A DNA stretch of 64,000 nucleotides from Streptomyces sp. SPB162 (GTDB lineage: Bacteria > Actinomycetota > Actinomycetes > Streptomycetales > Streptomycetaceae): contig NZ_JAQFII010000001.1 of assembly GCF_029504575.1 (NCBI RefSeq), positions 5,649,001 to 5,713,000 on the forward strand, given 5' to 3'. Each line of letters begins with the position of its first letter. Within the stretch, counting starts at the first letter, position 1. The notes below the pieces were generated by a model. The model was not told the DNA's origin, did no database searches, and worked only from the letters and a program-made list of their open reading frames with translations. Shown here piece by piece: positions 8,222 to 17,211 of the stretch. A program made the translations under genes and the position numbers.

Positions 8222-11200
8222 GTGCACCTCAAGAGCCTCACGCTGCGTGGATTCAAATCCTTCGCCTCGGCCACGACGCTGCGCTTCGAGCCCGGCATCA
8301 CGTGTGTCGTGGGCCCCAACGGGTCCGGCAAGTCCAATGTGGTGGACGCGCTCTCCTGGGTCATGGGGGAGCAGGGGGCCAAGTCGCTGCGCGGCGGCAA
8401 GATGGAGGACGTCATCTTCGCCGGCACCACGGGGCGCCCGCCGCTGGGCCGCGCCGAGGTGTCCCTGACGATCGACAACTCCGACGGCGTGCTGCCCATC
8501 GAGTACGCCGAGGTCACCATCACGCGGATCATGTTCCGCAACGGTGGCAGCGAGTACCAGATCAACGGCGACACCTGCCGGCTGCTCGACATCCAGGAAC
8601 TGCTCTCCGACTCCGGCATCGGCCGCGAGATGCACGTCATCGTCGGCCAGGGCCAGCTCGACTCCGTCCTGCACGCCGATCCGATGGGCCGCCGCGCCTT
8701 CATCGAGGAGGCGGCCGGGGTGCTCAAGCACCGCAAGCGCAAGGAGAAGGCGCTGCGGAAGCTGGACGCGATGCAGGCCAATCTGGCGCGCGTGCAGGAC
8801 CTGACGAACGAACTGCGACGGCAGCTCAAGCCGCTGGGGCGGCAGGCGCAGGTCGCCCGGCGGGCCGCCGTCATACAGGCCGACCTGCGTGACGCCCGGC
8901 TGCGGCTGCTCGCCGACGACCTGGTCACCCTGCGCCGGGCGCTGAGTGCCGAGGTCGCCGACGAGGCGTCGCTCAAGGAGCGGCGGGACACGGTGGAACA
9001 GGACCTGGCCGCCGCGCTGCGGCGCGAGAGCGCGCTCGAGGAGCAGGTCAGGGCCCTCGCGCCGCACCTAGCCGACGCACAGGCGACCTGGTACGGCCTC
9101 TCCCAGCTCGCCGAACGCGTGCGCGGCACGATCGGACTGGCCGAGCAGCGGGTGCGGCACGCCACCGGCCAGCCCGCCGAGGAGCGGCGCGGCCGCGAGC
9201 CGGAGGACATGGAGCGGGAGGCGGCCCGGATCCGCGAGCAGGAGGCCGAGCTGACCGAGGCCCTCGACGCGGCGCGGCGGGCGCTGGAGGACACCGTCGA
9301 CCACCGCGCCGCCCTGGAGCAGCAGCTGGCGGCGGAGGAGCAGCGGCTGCGGTCCGCGGCGCGGGCGATCGCGGACCGCCGGGAGGGCCTCGCGCGGCTG
9401 CAGGGCCAGGTCAACGCGGCGCGCGGCCGGGCCGGTTCCGCGGAGGCGGAGATCGGCCGGCTCGCCACGGCCCGCGACGAGGCACGCGACCGCGCCGAGT
9501 CCGCGCAGGAGGAGTACGAGGAGCTCAAGGAGCGGGTGGACGGCCTGGAAGCGGACGACTCCGAACTGGAGGAGCGCCTGGCGGCCGCGACCCGCGAGCA
9601 GGCGGCGGCCGAGGAGGCGTTCTCGGCCGTCCGCGACGCGGCCACCGCGGCCGAGCGCGAGCGCGCCGCCCTCACCGCCCGGCGCGACGCGCTGGCACTC
9701 GGCCTGCGCCGCAAGGACGGCACCGGCGCGCTGCTCGCCGCCGGCGACCGGCTCACCGGTCTGCTCGGCCCCGCCGCGGAACTGCTCACCGTGGCACCGG
9801 GCTTCGAGATCCCGGTCGCCGCCGCCCTCGGCGCGGCGGCCGACGCCGTCGCCGTGTCGGGCCCTTCGGCCGCCGCCGACGCGCTCCGGCTGCTGCGCAA
9901 GGACGACGCAGGCCGGGCGGCGCTGGTGCTGGCGGACGGAACGGCGTCCGGCGGGTGGCCCGGCGCTTCCGGCGGCGGCACGTCCGCCCGCCACCCGGCC
10001 GACGGCCCCCGCTCGGCGACGCTGCCGCAGACCGCGGTGGCGACCGCGGTGCCGCACGCGCGCACCGCGACCGCCCCGCTGCCCGCGGGGGCGCGGCAGG
10101 CGGCCCCCCTGGTCGGCGGGCCCGGCGACCTGCTCCCCGCCGTGCACCGCATCCTGCGTGACACGGTCGTCGTGGAGAGCCTCGCCGACGCGGAGGAGCT
10201 CGTGGCGGCGCACCCGGAACTCACCGCGGTCACCGCCGACGGCGACGTGCTCGCCGCGCACTTCGCGCACGGCGGCTCCGCGGGCGTGCCCAGCCTGCTG
10301 GAGGTTCGTGCTGCCGTCGACGAGGCGGCCCGTGAGCTGGAGCGGGTGGCGGCGCTGTGCGAGTCCCTCGCGGGGGAGCAGCACGGGACGACGGAGCGGC
10401 GCGCGGCCTGCGCGCAGGCCGTGGACGCGCTGGCGCGGACGCGGCGGGCGGCGGAGAAGGAGAAGTCCGCGGTCGCCCAGCAGCTCGGGCGGCTGGCCGG
10501 TCAGGCGCGTGCCGCCGGGGGAGAGGCCGAGCGCAGCGCCGCCGCCGTGGGACGGGCCGAGGAGTCGCTGGCCGCGGCGATGGAGGAGTTCGAGGAGTTG
10601 TCGGTGCGGCTGGGGGAGGCCGTGGAGGCACCCGGTGAGGAGGAGCCCGACACCTCCGTGCGGGACCGGCTGTCCGCCGACGGGGCCAACGCGCGGCAGA
10701 CCGAGATGGAGGCGCGGCTCCAGCTGCGCACCCACGAGGAGCGGGTGAAGGGGCTGGCCGGGCGGGCGGACGCCTTGGACCGAGCGGCCCGCATCGAGCG
10801 TGAGACCCGGGCGCGTGCCGAGCAGCGCCGGGCCCGGCTGGAGTACGAGGCCCGGGTGGCGGGCGCGGTGCTGGCCGGTGCGCGCGCCCTGCTGGAGTAC
10901 GTGGCGGTGTCGCTCGCGCGCGCGGAGGCCGAACGGGGGGCGGCCGAGCGGGCCCGTGCGGAGCGTGAGGCGCAGCTGGGGGAGGAGCGCCGGCAGGGCC
11001 GGGAGCTCAAGGCCGAGCTGGACAAACTGACCGACTTCGTCCACAAGGGCGAGGTGCTGGGCGCCGAGAAGCGGCTGCGCATCGAGCAGTTGGAGACCCG
11101 GTCGCTGGAGGAGCACGGCATCGAGCCGTCCGGGCTGGTCGACGAGTACGGCCCGCACCACCTCGTGCCGCCGTCGCCCGCCGCGGAGGGCGAGGAGTTG

Positions 11201-11911
11201 CCCGAGGATCCGGAGCACCCGCGCAACCGGCCGAAGCCGTATCTGCGCGCGGAGCAGGAGAAGCGGCTGAAGGCCGCCGAGAAGGCGTACCAGCAGCTGG
11301 GGAAGGTCAACCCGCTGGCCCTGGAGGAGTTCTCCGCGCTGGAGGAGCGCCACAAGTTCCTGACCGAGCAGCTGGAGGACCTGAAGCGGACCCGGCTGGA
11401 TCTGCTGCAGGTCGTCAAGGAGGTCGACGAGCGCGTCGAGCAGGTCTTCTCGGCGGCTTACCACGACACGGCGCGGGAGTTCGAGGGCGTGTTCTCGCGG
11501 CTCTTCCCCGGTGGCGAGGGCCGGCTGATGCTGACAGACCCGGACAACATGCTCACTACAGGTGTGGAGGTTGAAGCGCGGCCGCCCGGGAAGAAGGTCA
11601 AGCGGTTGTCGCTGCTGTCGGGTGGTGAGCGCTCGCTGACGGCGGTGGCACTGCTGGTGTCGATCTTCAAGGCCCGGCCGAGTCCGTTCTACGTGATGGA
11701 CGAGGTCGAGGCGGCGCTGGACGACACGAACCTGCAGCGGCTGATCGGTCTCATGGAGGAGCTACAGGAGAGTTCACAGCTCGTCGTCATCACGCACCAG
11801 AAGCGGACGATGGAGGTCGCCGATGCCCTGTACGGCGTATCGATGCAGGGCGATGGGGTCTCCAAAGTGATCAGCCAGCGGTTGCGTGAGGGCAAGCGCA
11901 AGACGGCCTAG
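8222..11911 (+). CDS. smc: chromosome segregation protein SMC
   Basis: SMC is the ATPase core of condensin, which organises and segregates chromosomes. The 1229-aa protein starts at GTG 8222 with the Walker A GPNGSGKS at 31-38. Two long Glu/Arg/Ala-rich coiled coils flank a hinge, and the C-terminal head has the signature LSGGERSLTAVAL (about 1129-1141) and Walker B FYVMDEVEAALDD (about 1156-1168). Within the hinge, residues of about 573-625 form a Gly/Ala/Pro/Ser-rich low-complexity insertion. That makes the protein somewhat longer than the roughly 1190 aa I expect for the genus. Confidence 0.97.
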   Translation: MHLKSLTLRGFKSFASATTLRFEPGITCVVGPNGSGKSNVVDALSWVMGEQGAKSLRGGKMEDVIFAGTTGRPPLGRAEVSLTIDNSDGVLPIEYAEVTITRIMFRNGGSEYQINGDTCRLLDIQELLSDSGIGREMHVIVGQGQLDSVLHADPMGRRAFIEEAAGVLKHRKRKEKALRKLDAMQANLARVQDLTNELRRQLKPLGRQAQVARRAAVIQADLRDARLRLLADDLVTLRRALSAEVADEASLKERRDTVEQDLAAALRRESALEEQVRALAPHLADAQATWYGLSQLAERVRGTIGLAEQRVRHATGQPAEERRGREPEDMEREAARIREQEAELTEALDAARRALEDTVDHRAALEQQLAAEEQRLRSAARAIADRREGLARLQGQVNAARGRAGSAEAEIGRLATARDEARDRAESAQEEYEELKERVDGLEADDSELEERLAAATREQAAAEEAFSAVRDAATAAERERAALTARRDALALGLRRKDGTGALLAAGDRLTGLLGPAAELLTVAPGFEIPVAAALGAAADAVAVSGPSAAADALRLLRKDDAGRAALVLADGTASGGWPGASGGGTSARHPADGPRSATLPQTAVATAVPHARTATAPLPAGARQAAPLVGGPGDLLPAVHRILRDTVVVESLADAEELVAAHPELTAVTADGDVLAAHFAHGGSAGVPSLLEVRAAVDEAARELERVAALCESLAGEQHGTTERRAACAQAVDALARTRRAAEKEKSAVAQQLGRLAGQARAAGGEAERSAAAVGRAEESLAAAMEEFEELSVRLGEAVEAPGEEEPDTSVRDRLSADGANARQTEMEARLQLRTHEERVKGLAGRADALDRAARIERETRARAEQRRARLEYEARVAGAVLAGARALLEYVAVSLARAEAERGAAERARAEREAQLGEERRQGRELKAELDKLTDFVHKGEVLGAEKRLRIEQLETRSLEEHGIEPSGLVDEYGPHHLVPPSPAAEGEELPEDPEHPRNRPKPYLRAEQEKRLKAAEKAYQQLGKVNPLALEEFSALEERHKFLTEQLEDLKRTRLDLLQVVKEVDERVEQVFSAAYHDTAREFEGVFSRLFPGGEGRLMLTDPDNMLTTGVEVEARPPGKKVKRLSLLSGGERSLTAVALLVSIFKARPSPFYVMDEVEAALDDTNLQRLIGLMEELQESSQLVVITHQKRTMEVADALYGVSMQGDGVSKVISQRLREGKRKTA

Positions 11912-11990
11912 TCCTCCATTCATTCAATTGGTGAACTCAAGCGGGTGAGCTCTGTGCTCATCTGCGACAGAAGGCCCAGCAGACCCCCTG

Positions 11991-12018
11991 TTGACTTCGA
12001 AACTTGAAGGCATAGTCT
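11991..12018 (+). promoter_or_regulatory. candidate glcP promoter
   Basis: TTGACT (11991-11996) and TAGTCT (12013-12018) are 16 bases apart, about 110 bases upstream of the glcP start. This is one of the best matches to a vegetative promoter in the window. A small inverted repeat, CTTC...GAAG, overlaps the spacer and could bind a regulator. Confidence 0.5.
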
Positions 12019-12125
12019 CTGCAACGTCACTTTTACCTTCGAGTGGTGGCCGTCGGGTAGGCGGCTGACACTGAAGATCCAGTCCCTCACGCGAGGGGCT
12101 CACCGCCGAGCCCCAGGAGTCCACG

Positions 12126-13544
12126 TTGACCAGTACCGCACCCGTGGCCGGTCCCGAAGGCCGGCAGGCCCATCCGGAGCACCTCGGCCACGTCATCTTC
12201 ATCACCGCGGCCGCCGCCATGGGCGGCTTCCTGTTCGGCTACGACAGTGCCGTGATCAACGGCGCGGTCGAGGGCATCCGCGGCAAGTACGACATCGGCT
12301 CCGGCACCCTCGCCCAGGTCATCGCGATCGCCCTGATCGGCTGCGCCATCGGCGCCGCCACCGCCGGCCGGATCGCCGACCGCATCGGCCGTATCCGCGT
12401 CATGCAGATCGCCGCCACCCTCTTCACTGTCAGTGCGGTGGGCTCCGCGCTGCCGTTCGCCCTCTGGGACCTCGCCATGTGGCGCGTGTTCGGTGGTATC
12501 GCGATCGGTATGGCGTCGGTGATCGGCCCGGCGTACATCGCCGAGGTCTCCCCGCCCGCCTACCGCGGACGGCTCGGCTCCTTCCAGCAGGCCGCCATCG
12601 TGATCGGCATCGCCGTCTCGCAGCTCGTCAACTGGGGCCTGCTGAACGCGGCCGGCGGCGACCAGCGCGGGAAACTGCTGGGCCTGGAGGTCTGGCAGGT
12701 CATGCTCGGCGTGATGGTCGTCCCGGCGGTCATCTACGGGCTGCTGTCGTTCGCGATCCCCGAGTCGCCGCGCTTCCTGATCTCCGCCGGCAAGACCGCG
12801 CACGCCAAGAAGGTGCTCGCCGACGTCGAGGGCAAGGACGTCGACCTCGACGCACGGGTGGCGGAGATCGAGCACGCCATGCGCCGCGAGCACAAGTCGA
12901 CCTTCAGCGACCTGCTCGGCTCCCGGATGGGCTTCCTGCCGATCGTCTGGGTCGGCATCGGCCTCTCGGTCTTCCAGCAGCTCGTCGGCATCAACGTGGC
13001 GTTCTACTACTCGTCCACGCTGTGGCAGTCGGTCGGCATCGACCCGAGCAGCTCCTTCCTGTATTCGTTCACCACCTCGATCGTGAACATCATCGGCACC
13101 GTGATCGCGATGATCTTCGTCGACCGGATCGGCCGCAGGCCGCTCGCGCTGATCGGTTCCGCGGGCATGGCCGTCTCCCTGGCGCTGGAGGCCTGGGCCT
13201 TCTCCGCCAAGACCGCCGAAGGGACACTGCCGAACACCGAGGGCACCGTGGCGCTCATCGCCGCCCACGTCTTCGTGCTGTTCTTCGCCCTCTCGTGGGG
13301 TGTCGTGGTCTGGGTCTTCCTCGGCGAGATGTTCCCGAACCGGATCCGCGCTGCGGCGCTCGGCGTGGCGGCCTCCGCGCAGTGGATCGCCAACTGGGCG
13401 ATCACCGCGAGCTTCCCCAGCCTGGCGGACTGGAACCTGTCGGGGACGTACGTCATCTACGCCTGCTTCGCCCTGCTCTCGATCCCCTTCGTGCTCAAGT
13501 TCGTGAAGGAGACCAAGGGCAAGACGCTGGAGGAAATGGGCTAG
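12126..13544 (+). CDS. glcP: major facilitator sugar porter, probable glucose permease GlcP
   Basis: The 472-aa protein has 12 predicted membrane segments and sugar-porter motifs: FLFGYDSAVI in TM1, ADRIGRIR after TM2, PESPRFLI before the central loop, DRIGRRPL, and the C-terminal KETKGKTLEEM. Its length and its place next to smc match S. coelicolor GlcP, the main glucose/H+ symporter that supports carbon repression. The start is TTG 12126, with AGGAG six bases upstream. The TAG stop lies inside the terminal inverted repeat of a MITE-like element, so the original last codons may differ. Confidence 0.88.
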   Translation: MTSTAPVAGPEGRQAHPEHLGHVIFITAAAAMGGFLFGYDSAVINGAVEGIRGKYDIGSGTLAQVIAIALIGCAIGAATAGRIADRIGRIRVMQIAATLFTVSAVGSALPFALWDLAMWRVFGGIAIGMASVIGPAYIAEVSPPAYRGRLGSFQQAAIVIGIAVSQLVNWGLLNAAGGDQRGKLLGLEVWQVMLGVMVVPAVIYGLLSFAIPESPRFLISAGKTAHAKKVLADVEGKDVDLDARVAEIEHAMRREHKSTFSDLLGSRMGFLPIVWVGIGLSVFQQLVGINVAFYYSSTLWQSVGIDPSSSFLYSFTTSIVNIIGTVIAMIFVDRIGRRPLALIGSAGMAVSLALEAWAFSAKTAEGTLPNTEGTVALIAAHVFVLFFALSWGVVVWVFLGEMFPNRIRAAALGVAASAQWIANWAITASFPSLADWNLSGTYVIYACFALLSIPFVLKFVKETKGKTLEEMG

Positions 13545-13746
13545 GCCGTGTCTGACACATACCGGCGTCCGCCCGGAGGGCGGGGCCCGGGGCGTCTGGT
13601 GCGTGCGATCGCACGGCGGAGGGTCGCCCCTGTACTGGACGTACCGGGGCGGGCCCGACAACTGGGGGCCCCTCCCAGCGGTAGCTGGGGGAGCGCGCGC
13701 GTGCCAGACGTCCCAGGCCAGGCGGGATGTGTCAGACACGGCCTAG
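13541..13746. mobile_element. MITE-like non-coding element with 20-bp perfect terminal inverted repeats
   Basis: The 206-base stretch is bounded by CTAGGCCGTGTCTGACACAT (13541-13560) and its exact reverse complement (13727-13746). It has no open frame of interest. Internally there is a second hairpin, CTCCCAGC...GCTGGGGGAG, near 13673-13694. The outer CTAG at both ends could be a 4-bp target duplication of the kind made by IS5-group transposases (inference). I recall similar short repeats scattered between genes in Streptomyces. No transposase is encoded, so mobility would depend on one elsewhere. Confidence 0.8.
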
Positions 13747-13774
13747 AACCCGTCTTCGCGTCGCTGCCGCGTCC

Positions 13775-14758
13775 TCACGTGAGGCGCGGCAGCACCTGCT
13801 CCGCCAGCAGGTGCAGACTGCGCCAGCCCTCGTCGACCGGCATGCCCCCGCACAGGGGGTGCAGGACCAGACTCGCCTGGTCCCCGCCGGCCTCGGCGAG
13901 GGCGACGCATTCGTCGGGCGTGACGATCCGGTAGACCCCCTCCCGGCGGAGCTCCTCGACGCCGGTGGCGGCCGAGCGCACGGCGGAGTGGATGTCGGCC
14001 GACTGCCAGGAGGCGTACGTCCGCGCCTCGTGCAGCAGGTGCTCGCCGTACCGCGCCCAGGCGCGGTCGGGGTCCTCGGACAGGTGCAGCAGCGGGACCT
14101 TCGCCGGCGGCATCATGCACCAGCCCTCGGTGCCGTACTCGGCGAGCCGCTCCCGGTAGTACGCCTCCAGCTCGGGCAGGTACGCGCTGGGGAAGAGCGG
14201 CAGGCCGAGCCGGGCGGCGCGGCGGGCGGCCGCCCTGGAGCTGCCGCCGACCAGCAGCAGGGGATGGGGCCGCGTGAAGGGGCGCGGGGTGACCCGTACG
14301 GTCCTGCCGCGGTACTCGAAGGGCTCGCCGGTCCACGCGGTGAGCAGCGTCTCCAGGACCTCGTCCTGGAGCTTGCCGCGGTGCGTCCAGTCCCGGCCGT
14401 GCGCGTCGTACTCCGCCTGCCGGTAGCCGATGCCGGCCACGGTGACGAGGCGGCCGCCGCTGAGCAGGTCCAGGACGGCGATGTCCTCGGCCAGCCGCAG
14501 CGGATCGTAGAGCGGGCCGATCAGCGCGGACACGGTGACGGCGATCCGGCGGGTGGCGCCGAAGACCGCGCCCGCGAAGGTGAGGGGCGAGGGCAGCCAG
14601 CCGTTGGCGGCGCCGTGGTGCTCCTCGGTCTGGACGGTGTCGACGCCGCGGTCGTCCGCGTAGGCCGCCATCTCGAGGGCCGCCTTGTACCGGGCGCTGA
14701 GCGACGTCGGCTCCGCCGCGGGATCGACGAGGTTGAACCGGATGACCGTGACGGGCAT
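13775..14758 (-). CDS. LLM-class F420/flavin-dependent oxidoreductase
   Basis: The 327-aa protein matches luciferase-like monooxygenases. It has the N-terminal barrel strand VIRFNLVDP, TVQTEEHHGA (EEHH region), SALIGPLYDPLRLAEDIAVL, SGGRLVTVAGIGYRQAEYDA, and HPLLLVGGSSRAAARRAARL. Such enzymes oxidise or reduce small molecules with FMNH2 or F420; the substrate cannot be told. The ATG at 14758 has AAGGGGAG upstream on the minus strand. It lies immediately beyond the MITE-like element and is divergent from ftsY. A perfect palindrome is in its promoter region. Confidence 0.88.
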   Translation of the reverse strand: MPVTVIRFNLVDPAAEPTSLSARYKAALEMAAYADDRGVDTVQTEEHHGAANGWLPSPLTFAGAVFGATRRIAVTVSALIGPLYDPLRLAEDIAVLDLLSGGRLVTVAGIGYRQAEYDAHGRDWTHRGKLQDEVLETLLTAWTGEPFEYRGRTVRVTPRPFTRPHPLLLVGGSSRAAARRAARLGLPLFPSAYLPELEAYYRERLAEYGTEGWCMMPPAKVPLLHLSEDPDRAWARYGEHLLHEARTYASWQSADIHSAVRSAATGVEELRREGVYRIVTPDECVALAEAGGDQASLVLHPLCGGMPVDEGWRSLHLLAEQVLPRLT

Positions 14759-14802
14759 GGCGGAAGCTCCCCTTCGCCGGTGATGGGCCAGATGGACGCT
14801 AA

Positions 14803-14817
14803 CTGACGCAGCGTCAG
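14803..14817. promoter_or_regulatory. 15-bp palindrome CTGACGCAGCGTCAG, candidate repressor operator
   Basis: Seven bases on each side of a central A are perfectly complementary. It lies 45 bases upstream of the LLM oxidoreductase start and 117 bases before ftsY. Palindromes of this form are typical TetR-family operators. The cognate regulator is not evident beside it. Confidence 0.55.
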
Positions 14818-14933
14818 ATTGGTAGGGTCGGGCACGACGGGCCGGCACGACGGGCCGGCGCGCGGACCCCGGGGCCCCGCGCCGCCGCGCAGTGTCGCGG
14901 TCGGCGGCGACCGTGACCGATACTGGGGGCGAT

Positions 14934-16139
14934 ATGGAAACCGTCATCCTTGCTGTAGTCATCGCCCTGGTCGCGGTCGTCGCCGCCGGCGGACTGGTGG
15001 TCGGCAGCCGCCGCAAGAAGCAGCTGCCGCCCGCGCCGCCGAGCACGCCGACCATCACCACGCCGCCCGCCGAGCCAGGCGTCGGAGACGAAGCGGAGGT
15101 CCCACGGGACGAGCCGCGCCGGACGATCGAAGAGGTCGTCCTCCCCGACACGCCTGGCGCGCCCGATGCCGTGGAGGAGCTGCCGGCACCCGCGGCTCCC
15201 GAACTCGAACGGCCCGAACCCAGCGCCGGCCGCCTGGTGCGGCTGCGCTCCCGGCTGTCCCGGTCCCAGAACACGCTCGGTAAGGGGCTGCTCGCGCTGC
15301 TCTCCCGCGAGCACCTGGACGAGGACACCTGGGAGGAGATCGAGGACATCCTCATCACCGCCGACGTGGGTGTCGCTCCGACGCAGGAGCTGGTGGACCG
15401 GCTGCGCACCCGGGTGAAGGTGCTCGGCACCCGCACCCCCGCCGATCTGCGCGCCCTGCTCCGCGAAGAGCTGCTGACCCTGGTCGACCCCACGTTCGAC
15501 CGTGAGCTGCGGACCGAGAGCCACGAGACGACGCCGGCCGTCGTGCTGGTCGTCGGCGTCAACGGCACCGGCAAGACCACGACCACCGGCAAGCTCGCCC
15601 GCGTCCTGGTGGCCGACGGCCGCAGCGTGGTGCTCGGCGCGGCGGACACCTTCCGTGCCGCCGCCGCCGACCAGCTGCAGACCTGGGGCGAGCGGGTGGG
15701 CGCCCGTACCGTGCGCGGCCCCGAGGGCGGCGACCCGGCGTCAATCGCCTTCGACGCAGTGAAGGAAGGTATCTCCGCGGGTGCGGACACCGTCCTGATC
15801 GACACCGCGGGCCGGCTGCACACCAAGACCGGCCTGATGGACGAGCTGGGCAAGGTCAAGCGGGTCATCGAGAAGCACGGCCCGGTCGACGAGGTGCTGC
15901 TGGTGCTCGACGCGACCACCGGCCAGAACGGGCTGGTACAGGCCCGCGTCTTCGCCGAGGTGGTCGACATCACCGGCATCGTGCTGACCAAGCTGGACGG
16001 CACCGCCAAGGGCGGCATCGTGATCGCGGTCCAGCGCGAGCTGGGCGTGCCGGTGAAGCTGATCGGGCTGGGTGAGGGCGCGGACGATCTGGCGCCCTTC
16101 GAGCCGGAGGCGTTCGTCGACGCCCTCATCGGCGACTGA
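14934..16139 (+). CDS. ftsY: signal recognition particle receptor FtsY
   Basis: FtsY is the membrane docking GTPase for the SRP. The 401-aa form has an N-terminal hydrophobic helix (about 4-24), an acidic Pro-rich linker, and the NG domain. GTPase motifs seen are GVNGTGKTTT (about 208-217), ADTFRAAAADQL, DTAGRLHTK (about 289), TKLDGTAKGG (about 352) and GLGEGADDLAPF. ATG 14934 is used, with GGGGGC just upstream. The N-terminal transmembrane anchor is typical of actinobacterial FtsY. A strong terminator follows. Confidence 0.96.
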   Translation: METVILAVVIALVAVVAAGGLVVGSRRKKQLPPAPPSTPTITTPPAEPGVGDEAEVPRDEPRRTIEEVVLPDTPGAPDAVEELPAPAAPELERPEPSAGRLVRLRSRLSRSQNTLGKGLLALLSREHLDEDTWEEIEDILITADVGVAPTQELVDRLRTRVKVLGTRTPADLRALLREELLTLVDPTFDRELRTESHETTPAVVLVVGVNGTGKTTTTGKLARVLVADGRSVVLGAADTFRAAAADQLQTWGERVGARTVRGPEGGDPASIAFDAVKEGISAGADTVLIDTAGRLHTKTGLMDELGKVKRVIEKHGPVDEVLLVLDATTGQNGLVQARVFAEVVDITGIVLTKLDGTAKGGIVIAVQRELGVPVKLIGLGEGADDLAPFEPEAFVDALIGD

Positions 16140-16165
16140 CCCGCAGGCAGGTATCGAGCGGTTGT

Positions 16166-16207
16166 ATACGTAAGGGGCGCCCTCCCCCAAGGGCGCCCCT
16201 TACGTAT
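16166..16207 (+). terminator. 17-bp terminator hairpin after ftsY
   Basis: Bases 16166-16182 pair perfectly with 16191-16207 (core TACGTAAGGGGCGCCC) around an 8-base loop. It sits between ftsY and the convergent prim-pol-like gene, so it can terminate from either side. Confidence 0.85.
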
Positions 16208-16248
16208 CTCCCGCGCGGTGGTGGCTCCAGTGGCCGGCGGCCGACCCC

Positions 16249-16932
16249 TCAGCTCCGTACGAGCCAGCGGCCGGGCGCCAGGTCGCGGTGGCAGACGTAC
16301 GCCAGGGTGCCGAGCAGCAACCGGGCCTCGGGCGGCTGGTGGACCGAGTCGAGCAGCGGCGACCTCAGCCAGCGCACCGGGCCGAGCCCGCCGAGGTCGG
16401 ACGGCGGGGCGGTGACGTGGTCACCGAGGCCCAGGCAGCGCAGGTCGAGATCGGTGTCGTCCCAGCCCATCCGGTAGAGCAGGTGCGGAAGTTCGGCCGC
16501 GGCGCCCGGCGCGACGAAGAACTGCGCGCGGCCCGTCGGGGTGACCAGCACCGGGCCCAGTCGCAGCCCCATCCGCTCCAACCGCACCAGCGCGCGCCGC
16601 CCGGACTGCTCCGCCACGTCGATGACGTCGAAGGTCCGGCCCACCGGCAGTAGCAGGGCGGCTCCCGGCACTTGGTCCCAGGCCTCGTTGGCGTGCTCCA
16701 GAGTCGCGCCGGCCGGGATCTCGTCGGCGAACACCAGAGGATGCGCCCCCGGCTCCTTGCAGTCGGGATCACCGCACGAGCAGGCTCCACCGCCCCGGGC
16801 GGCGCGCGCCCCCGGTGTGACCGCCCACCCGCACAACCCCGTGTACTCCGCCACCGTGGTGCACGCCGTGGCGCGTCCTCTCCGGCGCGAGCCGGCCCGG
16901 ATATCCCGAATGCCGCCGATCGTGAAACCCAT
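16249..16932 (-). CDS. bifunctional primase/polymerase-like (prim-pol) domain protein
   Basis: The 227-aa protein resembles the N-terminal prim-pol domain group. It has TVAEYTGLCGWAVTPGARAA, the cysteine cluster CSCGDPDCKEPGAHP and LLLPVGRTFDVIDV. In longer prim-pol proteins these belong to an archaeo-eukaryotic primase-like fold often encoded by plasmids and phages. This stand-alone version is short, and I cannot identify a complete catalytic acid triad. DNA synthesis is therefore not assured. ATG 16932 has GGGGGTG upstream. It is divergent from nsdA. Confidence 0.7.
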   Translation of the reverse strand: MGFTIGGIRDIRAGSRRRGRATACTTVAEYTGLCGWAVTPGARAARGGGACSCGDPDCKEPGAHPLVFADEIPAGATLEHANEAWDQVPGAALLLPVGRTFDVIDVAEQSGRRALVRLERMGLRLGPVLVTPTGRAQFFVAPGAAAELPHLLYRMGWDDTDLDLRCLGLGDHVTAPPSDLGGLGPVRWLRSPLLDSVHQPPEARLLLGTLAYVCHRDLAPGRWLVRS

Positions 16933-17081
16933 GACACCCCCAACGGATCACAGTCGCCGATGGTTACGCCCCTGCCTGACCGGGGTGTGTCAAGTGAATC
17001 GTGTACAGCCGCAGAGGAGTTCATTCGAAGGGGTGGCGAATGGTGGCGTTTCCGCCGTGGCACTCGCCCGATGGGTGATCG

Positions 17082-17087
17082 TAGGAT
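17082..17087 (+). promoter_or_regulatory. candidate -10 box for nsdA
   Basis: TAGGAT matches the Streptomyces housekeeping -10 consensus. The best -35, TGGCAC at 17058-17063 with an 18-base spacer, is weak. It is 125 bases upstream of the nsdA start. Confidence 0.3.
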
Positions 17088-17211
17088 TACTTTCAGTTCG
17101 TGAGCGCCAGACATGCGTCCCCACCGGGTATGCCGGAGGCAAGGCGGCAGGGTTTGGGCTCAGCGGGCCTCGGCCGTAAGGGCGTTGGGCGACTCGGATG
17201 GGGGCCAACCG

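Noticed and set aside
8131-10233. 700-codon minus-strand open frame over smc
   Set aside because: Mirror of the smc coding frame, Ser/Arg/Ala-rich, with no family resemblance or ribosome site.
9068-11464. 798-codon minus-strand open frame over smc
   Set aside because: Same reason: antisense shadow of an unmistakable smc gene.
13561-13726. gene inside the MITE-like element
   Set aside because: Frames are short and without ribosome sites; the element appears non-coding.
15161-16129. extension of the LLM oxidoreductase frame upstream through ftsY
   Set aside because: The minus-strand frame is open for 784 codons, but only the part from ATG 14758 has family motifs and a ribosome site; the rest is antisense to ftsY.
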